This document shows, in pieces, positions 1 to 6,649 of a DNA stretch of 9,376 nt. The notes under the pieces are model-generated. The model saw only the letters and a list, made by a program, of their open reading frames with translations, had not been told where the DNA came from and ran no database searches. The DNA comes from CAZUFB01 sp048173955 (GTDB taxonomy: Bacteria; Actinomycetota; Coriobacteriia; Coriobacteriales; UMGS124), in NCBI GenBank assembly GCA_048173955.1, contig DBEYOB010000129.1:1-9376 (forward strand), written 5' to 3'. The position numbers and the translations under genes are program-made. Position 1 is the first letter of the stretch, and every line of letters begins with the position of its first letter.

Positions 1-861
1 GCCCTGCAGCGCGCCCATGAGCTGGTTGGGCAGGCCGAGGGTCTCGGTCACGATGTAGGGCGAGCACACGTTGAAGAACGACGAGCCGAAGAGGTTCACA
101 AGCGTCGCGCCCAGGATGGTGCGCCACATGAGCGGGCTCGAGCGCAGGAAAGAGAGCGCCTCGGCGAGATCCGCGCGGGCGGTGGCGAGGGCGCCCGCCG
201 TGCGCGCGGGCGGCTCGTAGGGGACGCGCACGGTGAGGGCCGCAACGACGGCCGACGCCGCGAAGCAGGCCACGCACGCGACGACGATGGGCGTCAAGCC
301 GAGGAAGCCGAAGGCCAGCCCGCCCACCACGGGCCCGCCGATGCCCGTGAGCATGCCCACCTGGTTCACGAGCGCCACGGCGCGCCCGACCTCCGACGGC
401 GCCACGAGGTGCGGGATCGCCGACTGGACGCAGGGCTGCTCGAGCGCCTGCGCCGCGAAGGCGAGCATGAGGACGGCTACCGTCGCCGGCACGACCGCGG
501 CCGTCCCCGCGAGGGGGAGGTAGGCCGCCATCGCCGCCGCGAGCGCCGCGCCCACCGCGACCAAGACGCCTCGCTTGCGCGTGCGATCCGCGACGACGCC
601 GCCCACGGGCGCGAGCAGCGTGTAGGGCACGAACCCCGCCGCGACCACCGCCCCGTAGAGAGCGCCCGACCCCGTGAGGTTGAGCAGGTGCAGGGGCAGC
701 ACGAACTGCAGGATCTCCATGCCCAGAAGCGAGAACGCCTGGGACGCCATGACCGCCGCGAAGCGCGGGAACGCGATGCCGGGACCCCCGGAGGAGGAGG
801 CTTCCTTCTCGACCGAGCGGCCTTCCTCAGTCGTCCGGTTCTTTTCGTCGGCTCGTGCCAT
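1..861 (-). CDS. MFS drug-efflux-type transporter (C-terminus off the left edge)
   Basis: The first 287 residues of a major facilitator superfamily permease are visible; the reading frame stays open to the window edge. A charged cytoplasmic N-terminus of about 28 residues is followed by a run of hydrophobic segments. The family's loop 2-3 motif A appears as GGVVADRTRKR at about residues 87-97. A polar loop around residues 220-235 then leads into the second half (ALSFLRSS... with further membrane segments), an arrangement like the DHA3/MFS_3 group that includes EntS- and macrolide-efflux-like proteins. Such proteins are proton-driven exporters in the cytoplasmic membrane; the substrate cannot be told from sequence. 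The start at 861 follows an AGG ribosome site six bases upstream. A TetR gene lies just upstream on the same strand, and a copy of that gene's operator overlaps the pump's promoter, so TetR very likely represses it until a ligand is bound. Confidence 0.9.
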   Translation of the reverse strand, partial: MARADEKNRTTEEGRSVEKEASSSGGPGIAFPRFAAVMASQAFSLLGMEILQFVLPLHLLNLTGSGALYGAVVAAGFVPYTLLAPVGGVVADRTRKRGVLVAVGAALAAAMAAYLPLAGTAAVVPATVAVLMLAFAAQALEQPCVQSAIPHLVAPSEVGRAVALVNQVGMLTGIGGPVVGGLAFGFLGLTPIVVACVACFAASAVVAALTVRVPYEPPARTAGALATARADLAEALSFLRSSPLMWRTILGATLVNLFGSSFFNVCSPYIVTETLGLPNQLMGALQG

Positions 862-876
862 CGGTTCCTCACTTTC

Positions 877-897
877 ATACATTCGGTTGGTATGTAT
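877..897. promoter_or_regulatory. TetR/AcrR-type operator of the MFS pump
   Basis: This is a 21-bp palindrome with perfect arms ATACAT and ATGTAT around a 9-bp centre that is itself partly symmetric (C and G at matching places). It shares 15 of 21 positions with the palindrome at 1740-1760 in front of the TetR gene, and its arms resemble the E. coli AcrR site. On the minus strand it overlaps the end of a possible -10 box (TATATA, 895-900) and covers the likely transcription start. A weak -35 (TCGACG, 918-923) lies 17 bp upstream of that -10. The palindrome is directly visible; binding by the neighbouring TetR is inferred. Confidence 0.75.
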
Positions 898-905
898 ATA
901 TGCTC

Positions 906-929
906 GAAGAAAAGCCGCGTCGAGCGGCT
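906..929 (-). terminator. Intrinsic terminator after the TetR gene
   Basis: On the minus strand AGCCGC, a 5-base loop and GCGGCT form a perfect 6-bp GC-rich stem, followed by TTTTCTTC. It begins 25 bases after the TetR stop codon and ends before the MFS promoter elements, so it would separate the two transcripts. The stem is short, so termination may be partial. Confidence 0.55.
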
Positions 930-953
930 CGTCCTCGCTTATCGGCTCCCCGT

Positions 954-1712
954 TCAGCCCATCGCCTCGGAGACGCCCTCCCCTCCTTCCCCGGCCGCCG
1001 CGTCCGCGCCCCTCCCGCCGCGACACGCCGGGTCCCCCTCCCCCGCAAGGTCGCGGGCGAACGAGCCCCAGGAGTCGTCCCACATGCGCGCGGGGTCGAA
1101 GGACTCCCAGTCCACCAGGTCAACGCCGAGCGCGTGCATCACGCGCACGAGCACGGCCGCGCGCCGCTCGAACTCCGCCTCGTCGGCCAGTGGGTGAAAG
1201 AGCGGCACCATCCACAGGTTGGCGAGCAGGAGCATCACCTCGGCGGTCTCGCGCGGGTACTCGGAGCTCACCGTGCCGTCGGCAACCCCCTCGCGGATCG
1301 CCGGCTCCACGTAGCGGTGCGCCACCCCGAGCGCGTCCACAAACTCGCGCGCCAGCAGGCGCGAGCTTCTCATGGGATCGGACGAGGGGCGCATGGACCT
1401 CCACATGTCGGCGGACGGACCATCGGCGGACGCCCCGTCGAGCGCTCTGATCTTCTCGATGCCCGTTAGGGAACTGTCGGAGAGAATCTCGTCGGCACGA
1501 GCCACGACTCCACGGGTGGCGCGCTCGAAGACCGCCTCGAAGATCTCGTCCTTGCTCTTGAAATGGTGATAGACGGCGCCCTTTGTGAGGCCGCCGAGGC
1601 CCTCGACGATGTCGGCCATCGTGGTGTGCTCGTAGCCGCGCTCCATGAAGAGCCGCTCGGCCACGTCGAGAATCCGCTTGACGGTCTCCTCCGGGTACTT
1701 GTTGCGCGCCAT
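954..1712 (-). CDS. TetR/AcrR-family transcriptional repressor
   Basis: A 252-residue TetR-family regulator. The N-terminal DNA-binding domain is clear: helix 1 (EETVKRILDVAERLFMERGY, about residues 8-27), then TTMADIVEGLGGLTKGAVYHHFKSKDEIF (about 30-58, in two parts here: TTMADIVEG and LTKGAVYHHFKSKDEIF), which is the canonical TetR helix-turn-helix. The rest is the variable ligand-binding and dimerisation domain; the last 25 or so residues are a low-complexity Gly/Ala/Glu tail. The start at 1712 is chosen because GGAGG sits five bases upstream and because an earlier ATG at 1769 would place the promoter and operator inside the coding region. The gene lies upstream of an MFS pump on the same strand, and matching operators sit at both promoters. 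This is the usual design of an autoregulated drug-sensing repressor controlling an efflux pump. The ligand is unknown. Confidence 0.93.
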   Translation of the reverse strand: MARNKYPEETVKRILDVAERLFMERGYEHTTMADIVEGLGGLTKGAVYHHFKSKDEIFEAVFERATRGVVARADEILSDSSLTGIEKIRALDGASADGPSADMWRSMRPSSDPMRSSRLLAREFVDALGVAHRYVEPAIREGVADGTVSSEYPRETAEVMLLLANLWMVPLFHPLADEAEFERRAAVLVRVMHALGVDLVDWESFDPARMWDDSWGSFARDLAGEGDPACRGGRGADAAAGEGGEGVSEAMG

Positions 1713-1737
1713 GGGTGCCTCCGTCCTTCTTTCCACG

Positions 1738-1998
1738 CTAAACATACCATGAGTATGTATTGAGAACAAGGGTGATCTTCGGCGTTGCGGTTGCGAACGC
1801 GACGATGCGGCCAGGGGTAGGCACGACGCCGTATCCCCCAGCGGCCTCGTACCGCACGCGCTTGGGCAACTTGGCGAAGACGAGGCCGCGGTTCATGCCT
1901 CACAGGTCGAGCACGGGCCCCTCGGGCAGGTCGGCGTCCAGCTCGATGGAGATCCACGTGCGCCCGTCGGAGCAGCAGCCGGGAAGCGCGCCAATGGC
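1738..1998 (-). pseudogene. Doubtful gene remnant, function not recognised
   Basis: On the minus strand this stretch reads as 87 codons interrupted by a single in-frame TGA at 1900-1902. Its composition resembles protein: RTWISIELDADLPEGPVLDL before the stop, and MNRGLVFAKLPKRVRYEAAG with further hydrophobic residues after it. The second half could be a separate 52-residue ORF starting at 1896. The frame closes with TAG at 1738-1740, inside the TetR promoter. I do not recognise a family. With this GC content, open frames of this length arise by chance, so it may be nothing. Confidence 0.18.
1740..1769 (-). promoter_or_regulatory. TetR-gene promoter with embedded operator
   Basis: Minus-strand -35 TTGTTC (1764-1769) and -10 TATGTT (1741-1746) are separated by exactly 17 bp. 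The palindrome at 1740-1760 (core ACATAC, 5 bp, GTATGT) lies over the spacer and -10. It matches the operator at 877-897 in 15 of 21 positions, including ACAT on the left and GTATGTAT on the right. A repressor bound here would block RNA polymerase, so the TetR gene should be autorepressed. Transcription would start about 22 bases before the start codon. Confidence 0.7.
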
Positions 1999-2110
1999 TT
2001 AAGGTCGGCCAACGCCTAAAGCCGGACCCGTCGCAATCCTACACGTTTGGTTGGATGAGTCTCGATACCGAACCCGCTGCGCCGACAACCCAAAACAAAA
2101 CCGCAGTTCA
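1770..2110. other. Gene-poor gap between TetR and XRE genes
   Basis: Apart from the doubtful minus-strand remnant overlapping its left part, I see no convincing gene, tRNA or terminator here. From about 2000 to 2110 the sequence is less GC-rich, with A-rich patches near 2093-2101, and is probably intergenic leader DNA for the XRE gene. Confidence 0.5.
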
Positions 2111-2116
2111 CGCGCC

Positions 2117-2169
2117 CTCAACCGGAACTCGACTGTCCGTCGAGTAAAGTAAACTGACGGCCGGTTGAG
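2117..2169. repeat. Nested inverted repeats in the XRE-gene upstream region
   Basis: Outer arms CTCAACCGG (2117-2125) and CCGGTTGAG (2161-2169) are perfect 9-bp complements, extended by CGCG on both sides with a two-base offset. They enclose a second perfect inverted repeat, ACTCGAC and GTCGAGT (2127-2145, 5-bp centre). Just after the inner palindrome are -10-like TAAAGT and TAAACT (2145-2155). The position, about 70-120 bp before the XRE start, suits operators for an autoregulating repressor. A transcript leader hairpin is the alternative. Confidence 0.55.
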
Positions 2170-2238
2170 CGCGCGGCACCCTTGCCGCAGCATGATGGTG
2201 GCGCAAGTGCCGACACCGATGCGGAGAAAGGAACGATT

Positions 2239-2655
2239 GTGAGCGAAAAGAGCTTCGGAACGACGATCGCGACCATGCGGAAAGAAAAGGGGATGACGCA
2301 GCTCGACCTCGCGCAGAAGCTGGGCGTCACCGACAAGGCCGTCTCGAAGTGGGAGCGGGACCTCTCGTTCCCCGACATCTCCTCGCTGCCCAAGCTCGCG
2401 GAGGAGCTCGGGGTCTCGGTCGACGAGCTGCTCGAGGCAAAGAAGGGGGATGCCGGTCGCGAATCGACCGCGCAAAAGGCCCGCCCCCTCGTCGAGCTCG
2501 TCCTCAAGGCCGTCGCGCTCGCCATGGGGGTCGGAGTCGCGGCGCTCACCATCATGGACGAGGTGACGCCGAACGACGCGCTGCGCCTGCTGGGCATCGG
2601 CCTCGCGTGCCTCGCCGTCGTCCAGATAGCCCACCACGGCGACGGCGAGGCGTAG
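2239..2655 (+). CDS. XRE-family regulator with C-terminal membrane segments
   Basis: A 138-residue protein. Residues about 5-63 form a Cro/C1-type helix-turn-helix domain (TTIATMRKEKGMTQLDLAQ, then LGVTDKAVSKWERDLSFPDI and LPKLAEELGVSVDELL), closely resembling the common HTH_3 pattern. After a short charged linker come two hydrophobic stretches, about 86-106 and 115-131, that can span the membrane. The DNA-binding domain would therefore be tethered to the cytoplasmic face. GTG at 2239 is preferred: AAAGGA lies six bases upstream and the HTH domain begins directly after it, whereas the in-frame ATG at 2182 adds a non-homologous 19-residue leader. Members of this type are small regulators, and targets cannot be deduced. 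It is convergent with the next gene and has no operon partner. Confidence 0.85.
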   Translation: MSEKSFGTTIATMRKEKGMTQLDLAQKLGVTDKAVSKWERDLSFPDISSLPKLAEELGVSVDELLEAKKGDAGRESTAQKARPLVELVLKAVALAMGVGVAALTIMDEVTPNDALRLLGIGLACLAVVQIAHHGDGEA

Positions 2656-2674
2656 CGAGTCGCGGACGGCAGTC

Positions 2675-2703
2675 TACGCCACCCGGCGCCGATCGGCGGC
2701 GTA
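2675..2703. repeat. Stem-loop downstream of the XRE gene
   Basis: TACGCC (2675-2680) and GGCGTA (2698-2703) are perfect complements and enclose the palindrome GCCGATCGGC (2688-2697). It lies 20 bp after the XRE stop in the gap between convergent genes. There is no T-tract, so it is not a standard intrinsic terminator, but it may stabilise or delimit transcript ends. Confidence 0.35.
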
Positions 2704-2710
2704 AACAACC

Positions 2711-2727
2711 TATTGCACGGCGCAATA
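2711..2727. terminator. Possible bidirectional hairpin between convergent genes
   Basis: TATTGC, five bases (ACGGC), GCAATA: a perfect 6-bp stem, with CCTA and TAGG complementing each other further out. On the minus strand it is followed by GGTTGTTTACG, a weak T-rich tail, 30 bp after the AAA_14 ATPase stop codon. It may end that transcript. An operator-like palindrome is equally possible from sequence alone. Confidence 0.3.
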
Positions 2728-2756
2728 ACTAGGCAATTGACGCCCGAAAGCGCGCA

Positions 2757-3962
2757 TTACGCCTTGCCAAGCATCCAATCGATTACGTTGAGGTGCCGAA
2801 TCCCCCGGTAGTCCCCCACCCCGACGCGGTCGAGGGTCAGCACGGTTTTAGGGTAGTTGTCGGCGATTGCCTCGAGCGGCGCGAACTCTCGAACGCGCGT
2901 CGCCTCGTCGAGCACCGTCAGTGCCACCTGAAAGTACTCGGGACCATCGTCGCCCATGGCGATGAAATCGACCTCGGCTGTCCCCATCTTGCCTACGCAG
3001 ACGGTGCGGTAGCGTCGCAGCAGCTCAAGGTACGCTGCGTTCTCGAGCCGTCTGCCCAGATCACCCTGCTCCTTCCCGAGCAACCAGAACCTGAAGCCCA
3101 GGTCGCCAAGATAGTACTTCTCGAGCGTCTCGAGGTACTCCCGGCCCTTGAGGTCGTAGCGCCCAGCCTTGAACGCCAGGTAGTTCTCCATGAGTATGTC
3201 GAGGTATGTCCCGACCGTCGCCGGAGATACCTTCGTCCCCGCCTGGGTGAGTCCGGCAGCTACGCGTTTTCGCGAGGTGATGTTCCCAACGTTGTCGGCG
3301 ATAAACGCCGAAAGATCCCTGAACGCGCGCATGTCCATACGGGGATGCCGGCCCGCCACATCCTCGACAAGCACCGTGTTGAACACGCCGCCCAGATAGT
3401 CGGCAATCGACTGGGGATCGTCGAGTCTCGCCGCAAAGGGCATGCCGCCATAGGTGAGGTAACGGTTGAACGCATCCTCGGGACGTTCCTCCCCGCCCCG
3501 CGCAGATCGGTACTCCGCAAACGAGAAAGGCAGCATATTCAGCTCGACATAGCGGCCCGTGAGCAGCGTGGCAAGCTCTCCGGAAAGGAAGAAGGCATTC
3601 GAGCCCGTGATGTACAGGTCGACGCCCTCGCGGACATAGAGCGCATCGACGGCCCGCTCGAACTCCCTTACGTGCTGCACCTCGTCGAGGAACACGTAGT
3701 TCGTGCCGGCACCCAGGCGCTGGACGATATAGCGGTAGAGCTCGCGCGCGTCGAGCGGGTACTCTTCGTCCCAGCTCTCGAAGTTGATACTCAGGATGTT
3801 GCCGTCTGCGACGCCCTCTGCGCGAAGCTGCCGACGAAACAGTTCGAGCACACTCGACTTGCCGCAACGGCGCAAACCAGTTGCCACCTTGATGACGTCG
3901 CGATTCTTCCACCGGTTAAGCCAGCTGAGATAAACCGGACGATCTACCAAGTCGTTTTTCAT
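2757..3962 (-). CDS. AAA_14 / DUF4143 stand-alone ATPase
   Basis: A 401-residue protein with the standard two-part layout of this large family. The N-terminal AAA_14 P-loop domain has Walker A GLRRCGKSS (about 29-37) preceded by a hydrophobic strand, Walker B VFLDE (about 90-94) followed by QHV, and a sensor segment ITGSNAFFLSGEL (about 118-130). The C-terminal DUF4143 domain has the RRLENAAYLELLRR helix, EVDFI (330-334) and FQV (344-346), a layout like the PD-(D/E)xK nuclease fold. Its ending (DEATRVREFAPLEAIADNYPK in parts) is typical of the family. Full length and intact. The biological role of these proteins is poorly known; suggestions range from mobile-element-associated DNA functions to defence. 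It stands alone with its own promoter. By eye its GC content is lower than that of its neighbours, which hints at transfer. Confidence 0.92.
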   Translation of the reverse strand: MKNDLVDRPVYLSWLNRWKNRDVIKVATGLRRCGKSSVLELFRRQLRAEGVADGNILSINFESWDEEYPLDARELYRYIVQRLGAGTNYVFLDEVQHVREFERAVDALYVREGVDLYITGSNAFFLSGELATLLTGRYVELNMLPFSFAEYRSARGGEERPEDAFNRYLTYGGMPFAARLDDPQSIADYLGGVFNTVLVEDVAGRHPRMDMRAFRDLSAFIADNVGNITSRKRVAAGLTQAGTKVSPATVGTYLDILMENYLAFKAGRYDLKGREYLETLEKYYLGDLGFRFWLLGKEQGDLGRRLENAAYLELLRRYRTVCVGKMGTAEVDFIAMGDDGPEYFQVALTVLDEATRVREFAPLEAIADNYPKTVLTLDRVGVGDYRGIRHLNVIDWMLGKA

Positions 3963-3971
3963 ATCTGTTCC

Positions 3972-4004
3972 AAACCGATGAGGTGATTTGCTCGGTTTAT
4001 TGTA
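3972..4004 (-). promoter_or_regulatory. Promoter and leader inverted repeat of the AAA_14 ATPase gene
   Basis: The minus-strand -10 box TACAAT (3999-4004) differs from consensus at one position. A recognisable -35 is lacking; the best at 17-bp spacing is CTGAGC. Immediately downstream, perfect 7-bp inverted arms AAACCGA (3972-3978) and TCGGTTT (3992-3998) are separated by 13 bp and cover the likely transcription start. This could be an operator or a leader hairpin. The start codon lies 10 bases beyond the repeat. Confidence 0.5.
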
Positions 4005-4169
4005 TCAGAGAAAATCGAACCGCTCAGGTTTCAGTTTAAGAGTCCTCGAGCTTTCACTGGGGGAATTCCGCACCGTGCATTCTTGCGCATAGCGCCGCAA
4101 CCGACCTCATCCCCCCATCAGGGCGGCGGCCCAACGTCCCTCATCGGATAAATTCGAACCCCTTTGGCG

Positions 4170-5831
4170 TCACTCTCCCCAGCCGGGGCCCGGCAGGCCG
4201 CGGCGGGCGACCGCACGAAGGGCGGCGAGACCCGCGAACGCGCAGGCGGCCGGAAGCGCGAGGTTGATCGCGACCGACGCCGCCGTGCCGAGGGATCCGC
4301 ACGCCGCCGCGGAGACAAAGCCGCAGCCCAGCGAGGCGAGGGTCCCGCCGAGCGCTCCCACCGTGACCGGCAGCCCGCGCTTGACGACCTCGGAGGGCGA
4401 GGTCCAGGAAAGGTTGGGGCGCGAGGCGTCGATCGCGAGCGCGACCGAGGCGAAGCCGACGAGCATGCCCATCGCACAGGCGGCGCACTGCAGGACGAGC
4501 AGGGGCGCCGTGCCGCCGGCGAGCAGCACGATCGAGGAGACCGCCACCGCCGCCCCGCCGAGGACGAGGTTGGCGAGGAGCTTGGAGGCGAGCACGGTCC
4601 CCGCACCCACCGGCGCCGTGAGCATGAGCCAGCTCGCACGCGCCTCGAGGGAGACCGAGGGGCCCGCCGTGAGCGACATCGCCCCGCAGAACCCGAAGAC
4701 CCACGGCAGCGCCGCGTCGATCTGTCCGCGCAGCGCCTCGGCCGCCTGGGGGTCGAGCCGCACGCCGTTGACGACCCCCGAGGCGAGCAGCGCACCCACC
4801 CCGAAGACGGACACCGCGACCGCGGCCATCACCATGAGGAGCAGGCCCGCGCAGTCGTTCAAGGCATAGAAGGGCATGGAGCCGATGCGGCGGAGCTCCT
4901 TGCGCATGAGGGCACGGAGCGGGCTTGCGGCGGCCGAGGCCTCGACCCGCCCACGGCGTCCGCGGGGGCCCGACATCGCAAGCGCGTTCGCCGTCGGGTA
5001 GCACGCGGCGAGGCCCAGGGTCACGACGGCGGGGCATGCCAGCGAGAGCGCCGCGAAGGCGGCAAGACCCGCAGCCGAACCTTCCCCAACCGCCGAGGCG
5101 GCCCATGAGGCGGGCGGGTACGCGGACGAGACCGCAGCCGAGAGCACCGCGGCAACGTCGCCGACCGCAGCGAGGGCTGCGCCTCCGCCGGCCCCGGAAG
5201 ACACTCCTCCCAAGGCGAACGACCCGGCGACCACGCCCACCACGAGCAAGGCGGAGAGGGCGAGCTGGACCGCGCCCGCATGCCGGAACCTCACGGCGAC
5301 CGACGTGAGCGCGAGCGAGACGAGCGTCGCCACCGCGGCCGGTGCGAGCGGCGCCAGCACGGAGCAGAGCACCGCGGCCGCAGCGGCAGCCGGCGTCGCA
5401 TCCGCCGCGGAGAAATATGCCGCATAGAGCGGGGCCGACAGCAAAATCGAGAGCACGATGCCAAACCCGTAGAGCGGAGCCGTGCGCACGAGGACGACGG
5501 TGCGCACGGACACCGGCAGCGCCGCCGCGAAGTCATAGTCCCGGCAGCCGAAGACCGTGCCCGGCGCCTTGACGAACACGAGCGCGACCGAGGCGAGCGA
5601 GCCCACGAGCGCGGCGAGTGCGGGAATCGTGCGCGCGGCCCCGGCGGCCACCATGCCGAAACCGAGCGCCCCCAGGTAGGCAACCGCCATGCCAGCGAGA
5701 AGAGCGGCGAGCACCGCAACGCCGACGGCGCGCGCCCGACCGGATTCCCACCGGAAACCGAGGCTGTGAAGGAAGGCGCCCATCTGGAGGCGAAGCAGCG
5801 GGACGAGCCGGCGACCGCTAGAACCTGCCAT
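4170..5831 (-). CDS. ABC exporter permease, about 12 membrane segments
   Basis: A 553-residue, very hydrophobic Ala/Val/Leu-rich integral membrane protein with many predicted spans in two halves, separated by a basic cytoplasmic region (GPRGRRGRVEAS and LRALMRKELRRIGSMPFYAL, around residues 305-345). The segment FGCRDYDFAAALPVS (about 94-108) matches the pattern 'D-Y-D ... L-P-(I/V)' seen in large ABC-2-like exporter permeases. The family is recognised only in outline, and the substrate is unknown. The start is set at 5831 because GAGGTGAT, strongly complementary to the 16S tail, sits four bases upstream. ATG at 5837 is two codons earlier and overlaps the ATPase stop codon by one base. Coupling to the upstream ATPase gene indicates that the two products form one transporter, with ATPase dimer plus permease. 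Confidence 0.82.
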   Translation of the reverse strand: MAGSSGRRLVPLLRLQMGAFLHSLGFRWESGRARAVGVAVLAALLAGMAVAYLGALGFGMVAAGAARTIPALAALVGSLASVALVFVKAPGTVFGCRDYDFAAALPVSVRTVVLVRTAPLYGFGIVLSILLSAPLYAAYFSAADATPAAAAAAVLCSVLAPLAPAAVATLVSLALTSVAVRFRHAGAVQLALSALLVVGVVAGSFALGGVSSGAGGGAALAAVGDVAAVLSAAVSSAYPPASWAASAVGEGSAAGLAAFAALSLACPAVVTLGLAACYPTANALAMSGPRGRRGRVEASAAASPLRALMRKELRRIGSMPFYALNDCAGLLLMVMAAVAVSVFGVGALLASGVVNGVRLDPQAAEALRGQIDAALPWVFGFCGAMSLTAGPSVSLEARASWLMLTAPVGAGTVLASKLLANLVLGGAAVAVSSIVLLAGGTAPLLVLQCAACAMGMLVGFASVALAIDASRPNLSWTSPSEVVKRGLPVTVGALGGTLASLGCGFVSAAACGSLGTAASVAINLALPAACAFAGLAALRAVARRGLPGPGWGE

Positions 5832-5836
5832 CCCCA

Positions 5837-6565
5837 TCACCTCGCGTCCTTCTCCACAAGCTCGAGAAACACGCTCTCGAGCGACTCCGAACCGCATATC
5901 TCGCCGGTGGGGCCGGAGGCGACGAGCTCGCCCCTCCGGATGACGGCAACGGTGTCGCAGAGCCGCTCCACTACCTCAAGCACGTGGGACGAGAAGAACA
6001 CCGCACCGCCGGCGCCCGCACGCTCGCGCAGGATTGCCTTGAGCTCGTGGGAAGCCGAGGGGTCGAGCCCCACGAAAGGCTCGTCCAGCACGAGGAGCAC
6101 CGGGTCGTGCAGCAGCGCCCCCACGAGCACGAGCTTCTGGCGCATGCCGTGGGAATAGGAGGAGACGGGGTCGCCGAGGGCGCCTTCGAGCTCGAGGCGC
6201 CCCGCGAGCTCACCCGTGCGACGACGCCGCTCCGGTGCGGGGACGCCGAAAACATCCGCGATAAGGTCCAGGTACTGCATGCCGGTGAGGAAGTCGTAGA
6301 CGTCGGGGTTGTCCGGCACATAGGCCATGAGGCGCTTGGCGGCCACGGGGTCGCGCCAGACGTCGACGCCGCAGACGCGAATCTTGCCCGAGGTGGGCGG
6401 CTGCGCGCCTACGATCGAGCGGATGAGCGTGGTCTTGCCGGCGCCGTTGTGGCCGATGAATCCGCAGATCTCGCCGGGCGCCACCGCGAGCGAGAGGTCG
6501 CGCACGGCAACCTTGCCCCGGTACTCCTTTCGGTAGCAGCTCACTTCAAGAACGGGGGTTCCCAT
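5837..6565 (-). CDS. ABC transporter ATP-binding protein (exporter type)
   Basis: A 242-residue nucleotide-binding subunit with all core motifs: Walker A GHNGAGKTT (38-46), signature SYSHGMRQK (136-144, the SHGM variant common in ABC-2-type exporters), Walker B LLVLDEP (157-163), D-loop GLDP and switch histidine SSH (192-194). In place of the Q-loop glutamine it reads YVPDNPDVYDFLTG (82-95), a pattern typical of ATPases paired with large two-domain exporter permeases. AGGAGGAG lies just before the ATG. Its stop codon overlaps the first possible start of the permease gene, so the two are translated together. The substrate could be a peptide, antibiotic or lipid; nothing here decides it. Confidence 0.95.
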   Translation of the reverse strand: MGTPVLEVSCYRKEYRGKVAVRDLSLAVAPGEICGFIGHNGAGKTTLIRSIVGAQPPTSGKIRVCGVDVWRDPVAAKRLMAYVPDNPDVYDFLTGMQYLDLIADVFGVPAPERRRRTGELAGRLELEGALGDPVSSYSHGMRQKLVLVGALLHDPVLLVLDEPFVGLDPSASHELKAILRERAGAGGAVFFSSHVLEVVERLCDTVAVIRRGELVASGPTGEICGSESLESVFLELVEKDAR

Positions 6566-6595
6566 GGCTCCTCCTCGGCTTCCTGATTGTTAGTT

Positions 6596-6618
6596 TTGCT
6601 ATAGTTCAGATATAACAA
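6596..6618. repeat. 23-bp repeat, copy 1 (operator-like)
   Basis: Begins TTGCTATAGTTC and ends AACAA. It is identical at 20 of 23 positions to the copy at 6650-6672 in the same orientation. It lies next to a minus-strand -10 candidate, GATAAT (6618-6623), where it would cover the transcription start of the ABC exporter genes. It probably binds a repressor. Confidence 0.6.
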
Positions 6619-6646
6619 TTATCTGCATGCTATCACCTTTTGGAGG
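6618..6646 (-). promoter_or_regulatory. Probable promoter of the ABC exporter operon
   Basis: Minus-strand -10 GATAAT (6618-6623, one mismatch to consensus) and a poor -35 CCTCCA (6641-6646) are spaced by 17 bp, between the two 23-bp repeats. A start near 6611 would give a leader of about 46 bases before the ATG at 6565. The weak -35 suggests an activator or merely a low-activity promoter. Confidence 0.4.
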
Positions 6647-6649
6647 CGA

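Noticed and set aside
2793..3986. 397-codon plus-strand frame opposite the AAA_14 ATPase gene
   Set aside because: It mirrors the real gene with third-position complementarity, and has no motifs or ribosome site.
4083..4101. Hairpin TTGCG...CGCAA downstream of the ABC permease as a terminator
   Set aside because: The stem is bulged and is followed by no T-tract in either direction; not enough to call.
4141..4175. A GGTTCGAAT stretch on the minus strand suggesting a tRNA T-arm or attachment site
   Set aside because: The flanking bases do not form the required 5-bp T-stem and no anticodon or acceptor arms are found nearby; part of it is the permease gene's downstream sequence.
4164..5108. Long plus-strand open frame opposite the permease gene
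   Set aside because: Its translation is a low-complexity Arg/Glu/Gly/Ala mix typical of the antisense of GC-rich membrane-protein genes.
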